A stretch of 27,428 nucleotides of DNA from Nemertoderma westbladi (Eukaryota > Xenacoelomorpha > Nemertodermatida > Nemertodermatidae), in assembly GCA_032718475.1 (NCBI GenBank), contig JAUCBJ010000515.1, positions 1-27,428 of the forward strand. Direction: 5' to 3'. Shown one piece after another: positions 1 through 9,074 of the stretch (its first letter is position 1; each line of letters begins with the position of its first letter). The position numbers were made by a program, and so were the translations under genes. Under the pieces are notes generated by a model, which saw only the letters and a program-made list of their open reading frames with translations, made no database searches and was not told the origin of the DNA.

Positions 1-909
1 GCGTGAGTTGGACTGTAGAAAATTCGCTGCTCGATATACGCAGCGTAATGGTACGTATATGGGCTTCTTAACTACTGGTCATCCTATCGATTTACACAAT
101 ACGGACTATGTCGACTATATATCCTGCCCAGCGGAGTCGGAACCATAAACTGAAATTCGAATGCGAAAATTCTATTCGAAATCGACTCGAAAGAAAAGAC
201 ACTAAAGAAACAAATGGACGCGGTAACTCCAACGTATATTTGGAATTCTTGATAGAAGCATTGTAACAACAAATAAATATCACCCGCGTTTCCCCTACCA
301 GACGTGCGTCTTTGGTATTATTACGATAAATGTCCTAGACCCAGCCAATAAACGGAAAGACATAAACATCCACGGAAACATTGTGTTAAACACAGTTGTG
401 CTCGTTATATTTACTGGAGTTCGAGCGAAACTTGTTTGACGTATCACCTATGCTCACTCGGCTCGAACGATCCTGGAGTAAACCTACGATCAGAGTCCCG
501 GAATACTCGGTCAAATTTCCTCATTCCTTAGTTGGACCTCAGACCTGCGATCCTGATGGTGTCGCGGATCCTCGCGGACTGTATTCACTGTTCAAAGATC
601 TAGTGCTACCCTAACAATTAATCGGTAACACTCCGACAGTGATTTCTAGCTAGCCGCCCATCTTACCTAGCCGGATTGTGACGCGGACACCTAATATCAC
701 TATCCAACCGTATGGTTGTCCCCGTTTAACGCGATACAACCCCTCATCAAGGTGAAGGAGAGCGTTGTACGAAACGAGTTAAACGCTATTCTATAAAGAT
801 CAAAAAAGAAACCTGCGTTTGTTCAGATAAACGTAAGTTATAACAGTAAGTCCAATCGATAAACGAATTGGCTTTATCTCAATTCGATTGGGAAATCCAG
901 AATCTCTAA
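1..909. other. Gene-free stretch, nothing recognised
   Basis: All open frames here are short and show no family signature. The composition is mixed, without obvious tandem repeats. I see no splice-bounded exon, RNA gene or element terminus that I can defend. It may be diverged transposon DNA. Confidence 0.5.
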
Positions 910-1131
910 GAAGTTATCGAACTTGGACGATCCTATTCTCTGCGAGAGTTTGTGGATGAACGTATCCAGCTACGAGCGGAGGAAAATCAGCTCGAGGAGA
1001 AGCATATCGAAACGGCAGATACCTCGACCACAATCCTACACCTTCTGATGCAATCATATTGCACCCTTCACCCAGGAGTTATGGCCCTCCTAGTAAAGTG
1101 GCTCCCCCAAAGAGAAAAAGACTCTTGCTAG
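910..1131 (+). pseudogene. Possible decayed coding remnant, unknown family
   Basis: A 73-codon open stretch runs from just after an in-frame TAA (907-909) to a TAG. Its first part reads as charged, helix-like protein, including SYSLREFVDERIQLRAEENQ, and the same frame stays open upstream to 850 apart from that one TAA. The composition looks more protein-like than neighbouring frames, but I do not recognise the family. It could be a piece of a mobile-element gag or env-like gene, because a promoter-like block follows 400 bp downstream. It could also be chance. Confidence 0.2.
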
Positions 1132-2475
1132 CCTCAAAAAACTGCATAAACGCCGTCTGCGTAAGAAAGCCTAACTGTTCAGAGTATCTTTATGTTTTAG
1201 AAACTGTGATTTTTATATTTTATAGACTGAAAATCCCATTTTCTGGGAGCGGTGTAAAAGCTTTTGCTGAATTGTCCGGTTATTTTTCCTTATTTTTCCC
1301 GTAAAGTACTCTGTAGTTGGTTTACCAGGCATAAAAAGGCCGTGTCCTTGCTGTACTGGTGTTTTAGCGGACATAAAAGCTATTTCTTCTGTATTTGTAC
1401 TTTAGAGGACATAATCCGTAATTCCGTGACGTAAAAGCTCGATACTCTTGAAAACAGTGTCGCTACCATGACGACGGCTAGCAGCTGATATTGCCACGTC
1501 GACGTTGCTTTGTTTCTCTGTTCTCTCGTTGTTCAGGTTGACCAATCAGAGCGTTTGTTGTCTCTGTGTTGGAGGTATATACAGAAACTCAGTAGTTCAG
1601 TGTTATGTTTTTGCCCAGAGCCTAAGAACCGGCTTTGGCACCTCCGTGTTTTCAGTTTTTAGTCTTACACTAGTAGGTTTAATTATAAGGACATATATCC
1701 TTTATCTACCTGGCTTTTAATCGCTGCTAACTGATCATACATACTGACTGCTGAAACATTGCAAACTCATAACAATCAGTGTTCAGTTGTTGTTTTATAC
1801 TGCTATTTACTGTCAGTTCTTCATAATATGGTTGATGAATTATTATATTTGGAATAACGATAAATAACCCCGAAACCCAATATTCTTGATATACCGAAGG
1901 TAAGAGAGAAGGGTTACAGATAAACGATTGTGACTTATGTTAAAGTGGTTTGAAGTGAATCTAATGTTATTTGATAGACCCTACATGAGTCAGTCTGTGT
2001 TCTTTTTATATGTGACTAAAATCAGTGAAGATTGGCAGATTAGTGTGCAGTATTGTGCAGCATTGTGTATGAGTGAGTCTGTTAAAGAAGCAATTCCTAA
2101 AGAATGCGCCATATATGTGAATTATAATTAAGCCATATCGTTGTGAGTAGTTTAAGTCATAACTCTGTTTATATAGATAAAGCGCCACGTCCTAAAGGAA
2201 CTGTTAATATTCCCGAAAGTGAATAATATTGTCAGAGATTATATAATACTGTCAGTCGAATAATACATTAGGCTTACATAGCAATAAAATTAAACCGTCG
2301 AACCCAATCTCCCGGGAATATCCAGCGGGTGAATGATCGCGCACAGATTGGTTTCGACTAGTGTAGTGAATCAAATACTTGTCATAGACTAAAAACCGAT
2401 TTAATATCTAGAAGACATCTTAATTTGGTGGGTTAAACTGCCAAAGGTCTGAAAGCGCGAACAGGTTTAGCCTAT
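1132..2475. other. AT-rich gene-free stretch
   Basis: There is no convincing gene. It holds the CCAAT/TATA block at 1541-1600 and a 14-bp inverted repeat with one mismatch (2297-2310 against 2345-2358, GTCGAACCCAATCT type), which could form a stem with a 34-nt loop. An AATAAA lies just before the inverted repeat. An old LTR is one possible reading, but no second copy is present in the window. Confidence 0.45.
1541..1600 (+). promoter_or_regulatory. CCAAT/TATA promoter-like block
   Basis: A CCAAT box in the context GACCAATCAGAGCG (CCAAT at 1542-1546) is followed 30 bp later by TATATA (1576-1581) and initiator-like TCAGT/TTCAGTG motifs (about 1589-1601). The order and spacing fit a Pol II core promoter, and such blocks are typical of U3 regions of LTRs. 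No recognised gene follows, so its role is inferred. Confidence 0.35.
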
Positions 2476-2584
2476 ATAGAGGCTACATGTAGGTAGGTGT
2501 AGCCTACATGTAGGTGCACGTGTAGGGTGAATGTAGGTAGGTGTAGGTAGGTCTTTATAAACAACAATAATGAATAGGCCTACG

Positions 2585-2885
2585 GCGAACGCGGGTTTCC
2601 CGGTCCTGAACTACCGCGGTACCGTACCTCGAGGAGATGCGAATACGGCGAATGGGAATGGGGGGGGGGGGGGGGGGGGTAAACTGAACTGAGCCACCAC
2701 AAGGAGGAGCGAATCCGGGGAACGGGGGTACCCGGAATAACCACGTGGAGATGCGAATCGATTACGGCGAATGGGGGGGGGGGGGGATACACGGACATAG
2801 AAGCCGAAACCACTACTGCACAACGAGGAGCGATACTGTATTCGGCGAACGGGGGGTACCCGTTGATGCGACTACGGTGAATTAC
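2585..2885 (+). repeat. Degenerate G-rich minisatellite with two long G tracts
   Basis: Loose repeats of the type GAGGAGATGCGAATACGGCG followed by a G run recur near 2632, 2704, 2746, 2824 and 2862. Two units carry pure G tracts of 20 (2660-2679) and 14 (2773-2786). The open frames across it are low-complexity proline/arginine strings and are not genes. Tract lengths may be unreliable in an assembly. Confidence 0.6.
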
Positions 2886-3618
2886 TGTCTGACTGTATCT
2901 CACTAAAAAGCATCCAGCGAAGAACCACGATATTGCCGTTCGGAGTCGCAGCGAGTTATCATATCCCAACCGCTTTTTTGGACTCAGACTCCCCAAATTT
3001 GAGTGTCGATTCCACCGATTAGATTTAGTGCAATTCTACCAGTTGCTTAAATGTTTAGATTATAATGTATAGCCTGATTAATACTGAATATATATTTCAG
3101 AGTTATTAATTATCCAATCATATATTTTTATACTTCATTTTATAAAGCTTACTGTGGCCGTTTTAATCTACTGTATGTTTTGTACTGTAAACTGTCGTAT
3201 AATTTCCATGATATTTAAATGGATATTTATTGGATGATTTGAAGCCAGACCAAGACATACAGTACAAGTACAGAATTTAATACTATACTGTAGACTTGAT
3301 ATTACTGAAGTACTGTAGAAGTCCCTGTGACTGTACAGTTGATAAAGAGGGGCTGAGGGGGGGCAGGGTTATGGTAGTCCTTAGTCACCGCAATCATGGT
3401 TGACTGTCCACTGTTACTGTATGTTACTTAATAAACATATAAATCAGAACAACGTTTGCTGCTTATACTGTACAGTAAAACCGTCTGTTGTCTGCCAGCA
3501 GACAGGTCTGCACGTTGATGTACCGTGGAGAGTACCGTTACATCCCTGATTGTGGATTGACGACCGTGCATCCCGTTACTGCATGTTATCATGTTAAATT
3601 ACATTAATATCTATGGGA
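2886..3618. other. AT-rich interior of the fold-back element
   Basis: No gene is visible. The stretch is AT-rich and unusually full of TACTGTA/TACAGTA-like motifs (for example around 3175, 3260-3320 and 3470). No terminal structure of another element was found inside. Confidence 0.45.
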
Positions 3619-3784
3619 CTACACCTACCTACATTCACCCTACACGTGCATCTACATGTAGGCTATACCTACCTACATGTAGCCTCTATGTACAGATGTA
3701 GGCTATACTTCTACGCAAAAGTATTTGGTTCGCGGACCAAATACCAGTATATGGCCCTGGATTGTCGCATTACCTACCAATGCG

Positions 3785-3792
3785 ACTCTGCG
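3785..3792 (+). repeat. Left 8-bp target-site duplication of hAT-like element
   Basis: ACTCTGCG directly abuts the left terminus CAGGGCTGGC. The same eight bases follow the right terminus at 7381-7388. Eight-bp duplications are the hallmark of hAT superfamily insertion. Confidence 0.9.
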
Positions 3793-3892
3793 CAGGGCTG
3801 GCAAAGTAGGTTTTTGTAAACCTAGGTTTTTGTAGGTTTTTGTCAAAAACCTAAAATTTGAAAAAAGCCTAAAACTAGGTTTTTAGGTTTTT
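3793..3892 (+). repeat. hAT left terminal and subterminal repeats
   Basis: It starts with CAGGGCTGGCAAA and continues as repeated AGGTTTTTG and its complement. It mirrors the right end of the element and is presumably the transposase-binding region. Confidence 0.8.
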
Positions 3893-3934
3893 GATTTTTC
3901 ATCTTTAATTTGCCTTTTAATTTCATTTGTACAC

Positions 3935-4039
3935 TCAAAACTTTCCGCTTTCCACTTTCGGGTTGTTGAACCATGGAATGCGCTAACCGACGCGGTAGTA
4001 ACTTCCTCATCATTAAATACTTTTAAATCTCGCCTCTAA
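3935..4039 (+). pseudogene. LINE reverse transcriptase C-terminal tail
   Basis: The + frame ends in a TAA at 4037-4039 and carries RVVEPWNALTDAVV followed by SLNTFKSRL. This matches the very common C-terminal ending of CR1/L2/Jockey-like non-LTR retrotransposon polyproteins (RVV-x-x-WN-x-LP-x-x-VV ... FK-x-x-L). Only about 34 codons survive; upstream is stop-rich. It is a 5'-truncated LINE copy lying inside the hAT-like element. The exact clade is not decidable from so little sequence. Confidence 0.75.
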
Positions 4040-4200
4040 ACACTCACTATAAGCACTTCAATCTGAAATTTTATCCGTCGTGGTGGACCTAGAAACATTT
4101 TTCAATGCGTGATAATTGTAACTCTACATTTAATGAATTCAATAACTTAATTGATTGGATTATATTTAATTTCTAGTCTATAAATTTATTTATTTATTTA
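4040..4200 (+). repeat. LINE 3' UTR with (TTTA)n tail
   Basis: About 145 bp of AT-rich sequence follow the LINE stop codon and end in a short TTTA microsatellite (4185-4200). This is the usual 3' end form of CR1/L2-like LINEs. The right limit of the LINE copy is taken at the end of the microsatellite. Confidence 0.5.
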
Positions 4201-5072
4201 ACCCTTTCATGCCCAAATATACGCATGAAAACCTATGGTACAGTAGGAATACTACATTTTAATTACAATATTTTAATTAAATCATTTTTAATTGTATCAA
4301 TAATATAGGAATACATAATTTATTAATTAATTTTTATTGACCATTAGGCAATAGGCTAATCGCTTCACATTCGGATCTGCACGTAAGAAATCTTTAATTA
4401 AATTTGGTATCAATTTAGACTATTTGTTTATTGACATGTTTTTAAGCCTGTAGAACAGTAGGCCTACTTATTTACAAATTTATTGTCAATATTTTTAAAT
4501 ACGGTACTTTTTAAAATTATGGTACGTACGTTGTTTGCGCCACACTAACCTACCCCGTCAGTTTTTAGTAATTCATACATATTTTATTTAAATTTTAATT
4601 CAGTCTGTTTTTAATAATCCATACATATCTTATTCAAATTTCAATAGTTCTACCGATTCTACACTACTTTGTTTTAACCTATATTAGTTTGTTGTTTGTG
4701 CATCGCCGGTTTTTAACAGTCCTACGCTGGATTGAGTACATGTATTTCGTTGGTGTCGTATCAGGTTTTTTTATATACTCTTCTTCAACTTCTTACTATG
4801 TTTTATTAGGCCTATCCTATTACCGGTATTACATACAACATATTAATTTACTTTCAGTTCTGGTTCTATATAAAGATTGCCTTAAATTATGTCGGTGATG
4901 GGTATCTATAAGTTTATCTTCCTCTTACAGTCTTACCCTAAACTATTAAACATTAAACATTAAACAAAACACGAAGTGGGGCCTTCGCGCAGCACGTGAA
5001 ATGAGTTAATGCTAAGTATCAACTCGAAAGGATTATAAAAACATAGGAGAAGATTTTCCCGGAAAACGTTAA
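4201..5072. other. AT-rich interior of hAT-like element
   Basis: No gene or recognisable element is visible. Short frames are not protein-like. A small ATTAAAC run occurs near 4945-4965, just before the satellite array. Confidence 0.5.
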
Positions 5073-6309
5073 CCCTCTAGCGGGAGACTGGGTAACTGAA
5101 GAAGGAAGGATTAGTTTCCCTACAAAGCCACATCCTATGGTCTATTACATATCTGCCAAATTTCAGCATAAATGGATTAAAAGCAAAGAAATGGGAGGAC
5201 ATTTAACGTTTAGACATGTGGCCCTCTAGCAGGAGACTATTGCTCTGATGGTGTCTGAAAGTCTCTCAAACGTCTCAACTTTTGATCATATTGATGCCTA
5301 CAAATTTTCAACTTGGCAGCTTTAAATTCGACAAAGTTATAAGCATGTCAATATCATAACGACGACAACGATTTCACTTTCAGACATTTGGCCCTCTAGC
5401 GGCAGACTGGAGAACTGCAGATGGATTCGCCTCCTTTGAAAGTCACAGCTAATGGTCTAATACATATCTGCCAAGTTTCAGCTTAAACGGATTAAAAGCA
5501 AAGAAATGGGAGGGCATTTAATGTTTAGACATGTGGCCCTCTAGCGGGAGACCATTGCACTGATGGTGTCTGAAAGTCTCTCAAAAATCTCAACTTTAGC
5601 TCATATTGATACCTACAAATTTTCAACTTGGCAGCTTTAAATCCGACAAAGTTATTAGCATGTCAAAATCGTAACGACGACAACGATTTCACTTTCAGAC
5701 CTTTGGCCCTCTAGCGGCAGACTGGAGAACTGCAGATGGATTCGCCTCCTTTGAAAGTCACAGCTAATGGTCTAATACATATCTGCCAAGTTTCAGCTTA
5801 AACGGATTAAAAGCAAAGAAATGGGAGGGCATTTAATGTTTAGACATGTGGCCCTCTAGCGGGAGACCATTGCACTGATGGTGTCTGAAAGTCTCTCAAA
5901 AATCTCAACTTTAGCTCATATTGATACCTACAAATTTTCAACTTGGCAGCTTTAAATCCGACAAAGTTATTAGCATGTCAAAATCGTAACGACGACAACG
6001 ATTTCACTTTCAGACCTTTGGCCCTCTAGCGGCAGACTGGAGAACTGCAGATGGATTCGCCTCCTTTGAAAGTCACAGCTAATGGTCTAATACATATCTG
6101 CCAAGTTTCAGCTTAAACGGATTAAAAGCAAAGAAATGGGAGGGCATTTAATGTTTAGACATGTGGCCCTCTAGCGGGAGACCATTGCACTGATGGTGTC
6201 TGAAAGTCTCTCAAAAATCTCAACTTTTGCTCATATTGATACCTACAAATTTTCAACTTGGCAGCTTTAAATCCGACAAAGTTATTAGCATGTCAAAATC
6301 GTAACGACG
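5073..6309 (+). repeat. 315-bp satellite array, about 3.9 units, two half-units each
   Basis: The motif CCCTCTAGCGG (CCCTCTAGCAGG at 5222) recurs at 5073, 5222, 5392, 5537, 5707, 5852, 6022 and 6167. The alternation of 145 and 170 bp gives a 315-bp higher-order unit made of two related halves. The last three units are nearly identical, while the first (5073-5391) is more diverged, so amplification ran from the right. Nothing in it is coding. It ends by running into a CGA/CAA microsatellite. It lies wholly inside the hAT-like element. Confidence 0.9.
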
Positions 6310-6371
6310 ACGACAACGACGACGACGACAACGACGACGACGACAACGACGACGACGACGACGACGACAAC
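6301..6371 (+). repeat. (CGA)n/(CAA) microsatellite
   Basis: A run of GACGAC triplets interrupted by CAA grows out of the short ACGACGACAACG motif that each 315-bp unit also carries. It is therefore an expansion of an internal satellite motif. The arginine-rich minus-strand frame across it is not a gene. Confidence 0.85.
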
Positions 6372-7224
6372 TATTTGCATAAATTGACCCACCCCCTAAC
6401 AGTGTCAATTCGCTAAGGCTCCGCCAACTTCGTGGCTCGCCCCACAACTGAACAAGTCAACTTGCATTGTCAGCTGATGAGTTCCAGTCCAGTCCAGTTG
6501 TGTTGTCACTACTGACAAGCTGACTGATGCAAGTTAGCTGATGCAAGTTATCAGTCAGATGGTCCGGTACCGGCTGACCGGTTACTCAACTACCTGACTA
6601 CAGACCTACATCCTGACGTATGTCAGTATGTAGTATGTACGTTGCTGCTGATAAGAGAACTGTACACGTACAGTGCAGCAGTGGTCCAGGCAGCCAGGTG
6701 GATGGGTCAGCGTCAGTGGGTGGTCTCTGCAGCTCTGGCTCTGGTCAGCTGGTGGTCACAGGCAGTCAGGTGGTTATCGGGTTATGGTTTGTGTTATGCT
6801 TTTATGGCAGTATGGGACAGTGGGGTGGGGTGGCATTCTGCATTCGCTGAATCGCGTGCCTGCATTCTGCATGCATTGATTGATGCTAATGATACTAATC
6901 TGCTAATACGGTAATAGACTACTGAACTAATACACTAATACTGTAATAGTGTAATAAATAGTTGCACCTACTGTCTGAATTTAAGACTGTAGTCTGTACT
7001 GCTGTAAGCCTACTTTCACACTTTGTAGGCCTACAGGTTTATATAAATGTAACTAATATGACAATGAAACCTGATGGAGTCATTCTTTCAACATGTTCAA
7101 ACAATTTTGTATCATAGTGTATCTATAAAATATAATCTTGACCAGTTGACCAAATGTCGCCCCATATACTGATATAATTTATCTAATCATTTACCAACCA
7201 GGCCAATCTAATCAATCAATATAC
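6372..7224. other. Unique-looking interior of hAT-like element
   Basis: No gene is supported. Three overlapping + frames around 6620-6910 are driven by TGG/CAG-rich DNA and look non-protein-like. A small inverted repeat CTGACTGAT...ATCAGTCAG spans about 6520-6560. Confidence 0.45.
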
Positions 7225-7380
7225 AAATACAGAAATACTACAAAAACCTAGCGAAATACTACAAAAACCTAGAGAAAACCTTCAAAAACCTGCAAAAACC
7301 TTCCAAAAACCTTCAAAAACCTTGCAAAAACCTAAAACCTAAAAAATTTTCTGAAAAACCTATGGTTTTTGCCAGCCCTG
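7225..7380 (-). repeat. hAT right subterminal and terminal repeats
   Basis: About eight copies of CAAAAACCT-type motifs lead to the right terminus TTTGCCAGCCCTG, the reverse complement of the left terminus. The insertion repeat ACTCTGCG follows at once. Confidence 0.8.
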
Positions 7381-7388
7381 ACTCTGCG
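7381..7388 (+). repeat. Right 8-bp target-site duplication of hAT-like element
   Basis: ACTCTGCG is identical to 3785-3792 and defines the exact right boundary of the insertion. Confidence 0.9.
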
Positions 7389-8472
7389 ATGACACTATCA
7401 TGGTTTGCCTTTCTTCTAAGGGATGAAGAGTAGAAGCCTGAAAGCGGTCATCTGTATCACCTACTGGCGACTGGCGAGAGTTTCCCGAGGATGTTTCCAG
7501 GTTTCGCACATCAAGGTAGCACATCAAGGTTGGGTCGTTGCAACCGTCAACTGTCAAGTACAGCAAATGAATTTCCCGCAGTACCAGCAACCTGTAGGCC
7601 TATACCGCGAGCACCTTCGACGCCACTTCAGCACGTCAAACTCCGTCTGTCGAAGAACGACAGATTAGGCCCAGGTTGGAATTTATGTAGAGTTTGCTCA
7701 ACATGTGTGGCGCGCATTACGGATCCTGGCGCGGAGCAACAGGGTCGTGCTGTCGTGTGCGTGTGGCGCCCATTGCAGCATTGAGGATCCTGTCGCGCAT
7801 ATGGACAGATGTATGTCATGTAACAGTCAGGCAGTCAGGTCAGACAGTAGCAATGCACTGGCAAGTGGCAACATATCCACTCTATTTGAAATTATATCAG
7901 TGTGTTTATAAAGAGTTAAAAATTTTCGCTCGCTTCGCTCGCGTTTGTAATTGTATCCTACTCATATCCATTATTTCAATTTCCCTATTGGGCCGTTAGG
8001 CTACTGTATCTGTTTATTAACCGACATGAGTCTGTGAGTTGTTTCAATTGTTAAACCAATATAAAACCACATTCTCATGCTCGCTACGCTCTCAATTTAA
8101 TCCATAATTATATTCTATATTTAAAAACAGTTGCTTGGCCTAGGGGTACTATAAATGTTAAAATTTAGTAATTAATAAAATTTAGTATTTAAAATTGTTA
8201 GTGACATCTGTATTTAAAAACAGTTGGTTGACCTATGACCTACTATCTGACTACTGGACTAGGCCTAATACAGTAATACTGTATTAATCTTAATATTTCT
8301 GCAAAATTTCTTTGCTCGCTACGCTCGTCTTTTAATATTTTAATACTGTAGGTCTGCTGCAGTATAAACTGATAAATTATTACAATATAATACAACAGTA
8401 CCTAATAATTGCAAAATTTCTTGGTGAATGGTTGGCGCGCATTGAATGTCATGGCTGGCGCGCTTTTCGTTT
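7389..8472. other. Gene-poor stretch with repeated short motifs
   Basis: No gene is recognised. The motif GCTCGCT(T/A)CGCTC occurs three times (7928-7940, 8079-8091, 8314-8326). The motif TGGCGCGC recurs near 7706, 8434 and 8457, and once more at about 8491 inside the next block. Overlapping frames at 7423-7999 are short and mutually exclusive, without domain signals. Confidence 0.45.
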
Positions 8473-8658
8473 TTACCAGAACCCGTGTGGCGCGCTTTTT
8501 GTCAATATTCCATATAGGCTGATAGGGATTAGCATTAGGCCTAGCTCATTGAAGTCGAAGTAGCTGGGTTTGTTGAACTTGATGCTGGGATCTACTCCCC
8601 TGGCTGCCTGGGTGTACAATCTGCCATGGACTGCAGAATCGAAGTCTGGATTTACCAT
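8473..8658 (-). CDS. Short unassigned ORF, possible exon or remnant
   Basis: A 61-codon minus-strand frame opens with ATG and has a balanced, soluble-protein-like first two thirds (MVNPDFDSAVHGRLYTQAAR ... PSYFDFNEL). Its last third looks like random translation. That pattern would fit a real exon or a decayed fragment running into non-coding DNA near residue 40. I see no clear GT donor there and do not recognise the family. Confidence 0.25.
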   Translation of the reverse strand: MVNPDFDSAVHGRLYTQAARGVDPSIKFNKPSYFDFNELGLMLIPISLYGILTKSAPHGFW

Positions 8659-9009
8659 GTGTCAGTCCTTGCTTCAGTAGTCCTTGGCCTCTAAGTCCCT
8701 AAGCATAAACAGATAGTGTAAACCCATACTGCCATAAGTTTGTGAGACAGGCTGACAGGGGGGGAAACTCGACGCAAAACCCGCCTTGGCGAATTAATAT
8801 CCCGCCTCAATGTTAAATTCTCAATTTAGGGAAAGGAGCAGGTTACAGTGGCACGATATTTTAACCAAAACAATAAACTAAACACAATAGAACAGGTTAC
8901 AGTTTTATTTTTGAGAGTAATAATCTGTTATTTGCGTCCAATTTCCACTGGGGAGGGATGCATTTTTATTGCGTCCAGTTTCCCCCCCTATCTGAAGTTT
9001 GTGACCTGT
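8659..9009. other. Spacer and probable 5' region of the SVOP-like gene
   Basis: No gene is visible. It contains a block near 8842-8885 (CAGGTTACAG ... TTAACCAAAACA) that resembles one at 12478-12525 on the other side of the transporter gene. A pyrimidine stretch, TTTCCCCCCCTATCTGAAG (about 8979-8997), could be a 3' splice site for a 5' non-coding exon, but that is inference. Confidence 0.35.
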
Positions 9010-9074
9010 ATGCTGTACGTGACTGTATGAATGATGAACGGATAGTCAGATTAATGGAATGGATGTACCGGTAA
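9010..9074 (+). promoter_or_regulatory. Two short upstream ORFs, one overlapping the SVOP start
   Basis: A 7-codon uORF (9010-9030) is followed by a 16-codon uORF (9027-9074, stop included). The second overlaps the main ATG at 9059 in another frame. If both lie in the mature 5' UTR, the second would force leaky scanning, because it ends after the main start. The mRNA start is unknown. Confidence 0.3.

Larger units (their letters stand above)
2476..3689. mobile_element. Fold-back element with 71-bp inverted ends
   Basis: The segment 2476-2546 is repeated in inverted orientation at 3619-3689; by eye 69 of 71 positions match. The arms are rich in GTAGG and CTACATGTAG motifs, and the right flank carries a partial extra copy. 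The 1.07-kb interior has no transposase: it contains a G-rich minisatellite and AT-rich DNA. This is the anatomy of a fold-back or large MITE-like element. I could not define an outer target-site duplication, so the true ends may lie a few bases further out. Confidence 0.6.
3793..7380. mobile_element. Non-autonomous hAT-like DNA transposon, 3588 bp
   Basis: Both ends carry the terminal inverted repeat CAGGGCTGGCAAA (3793-3805; complement at 7368-7380), bounded by an 8-bp target duplication. Subterminal regions are packed with AGGTTTTTG-type motifs, about five on the left and eight complements on the right, as expected for transposase-binding subterminal repeats of hAT elements. No hAT transposase ORF is present, so it depended on a transposase in trans. 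The interior is composite: a LINE 3' tail, AT-rich DNA, a 315-bp satellite array with a CGA microsatellite, and 0.9 kb of unique-looking DNA. The perfect duplication and matching TIRs make the boundaries secure; the superfamily call rests on TIR and TSD only. Confidence 0.85.

Noticed and set aside
2580-2996. 138-codon proline-rich minus-strand ORF
   Set aside because: It is produced by poly-G tracts and minisatellite units; there is no protein-like segment beyond the repeats.
5073-6371. CRISPR-like or tRNA-like interpretation of the regular repeats
   Set aside because: Unit length (315 bp), near-identical spacers and the animal context exclude CRISPR, and no tRNA cloverleaf or T-loop consensus was found anywhere in the window.
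6253-6447. Arginine-rich ORF on the minus strand
   Set aside because: It is the translation of the CGA microsatellite and satellite edge.
3613-7429. Reading frame that stays open across the hAT insertion when one target duplication copy is removed
   Set aside because: Only about 74 codons, starting inside the fold-back arm, with no family signature. An open frame of this length is expected by chance.
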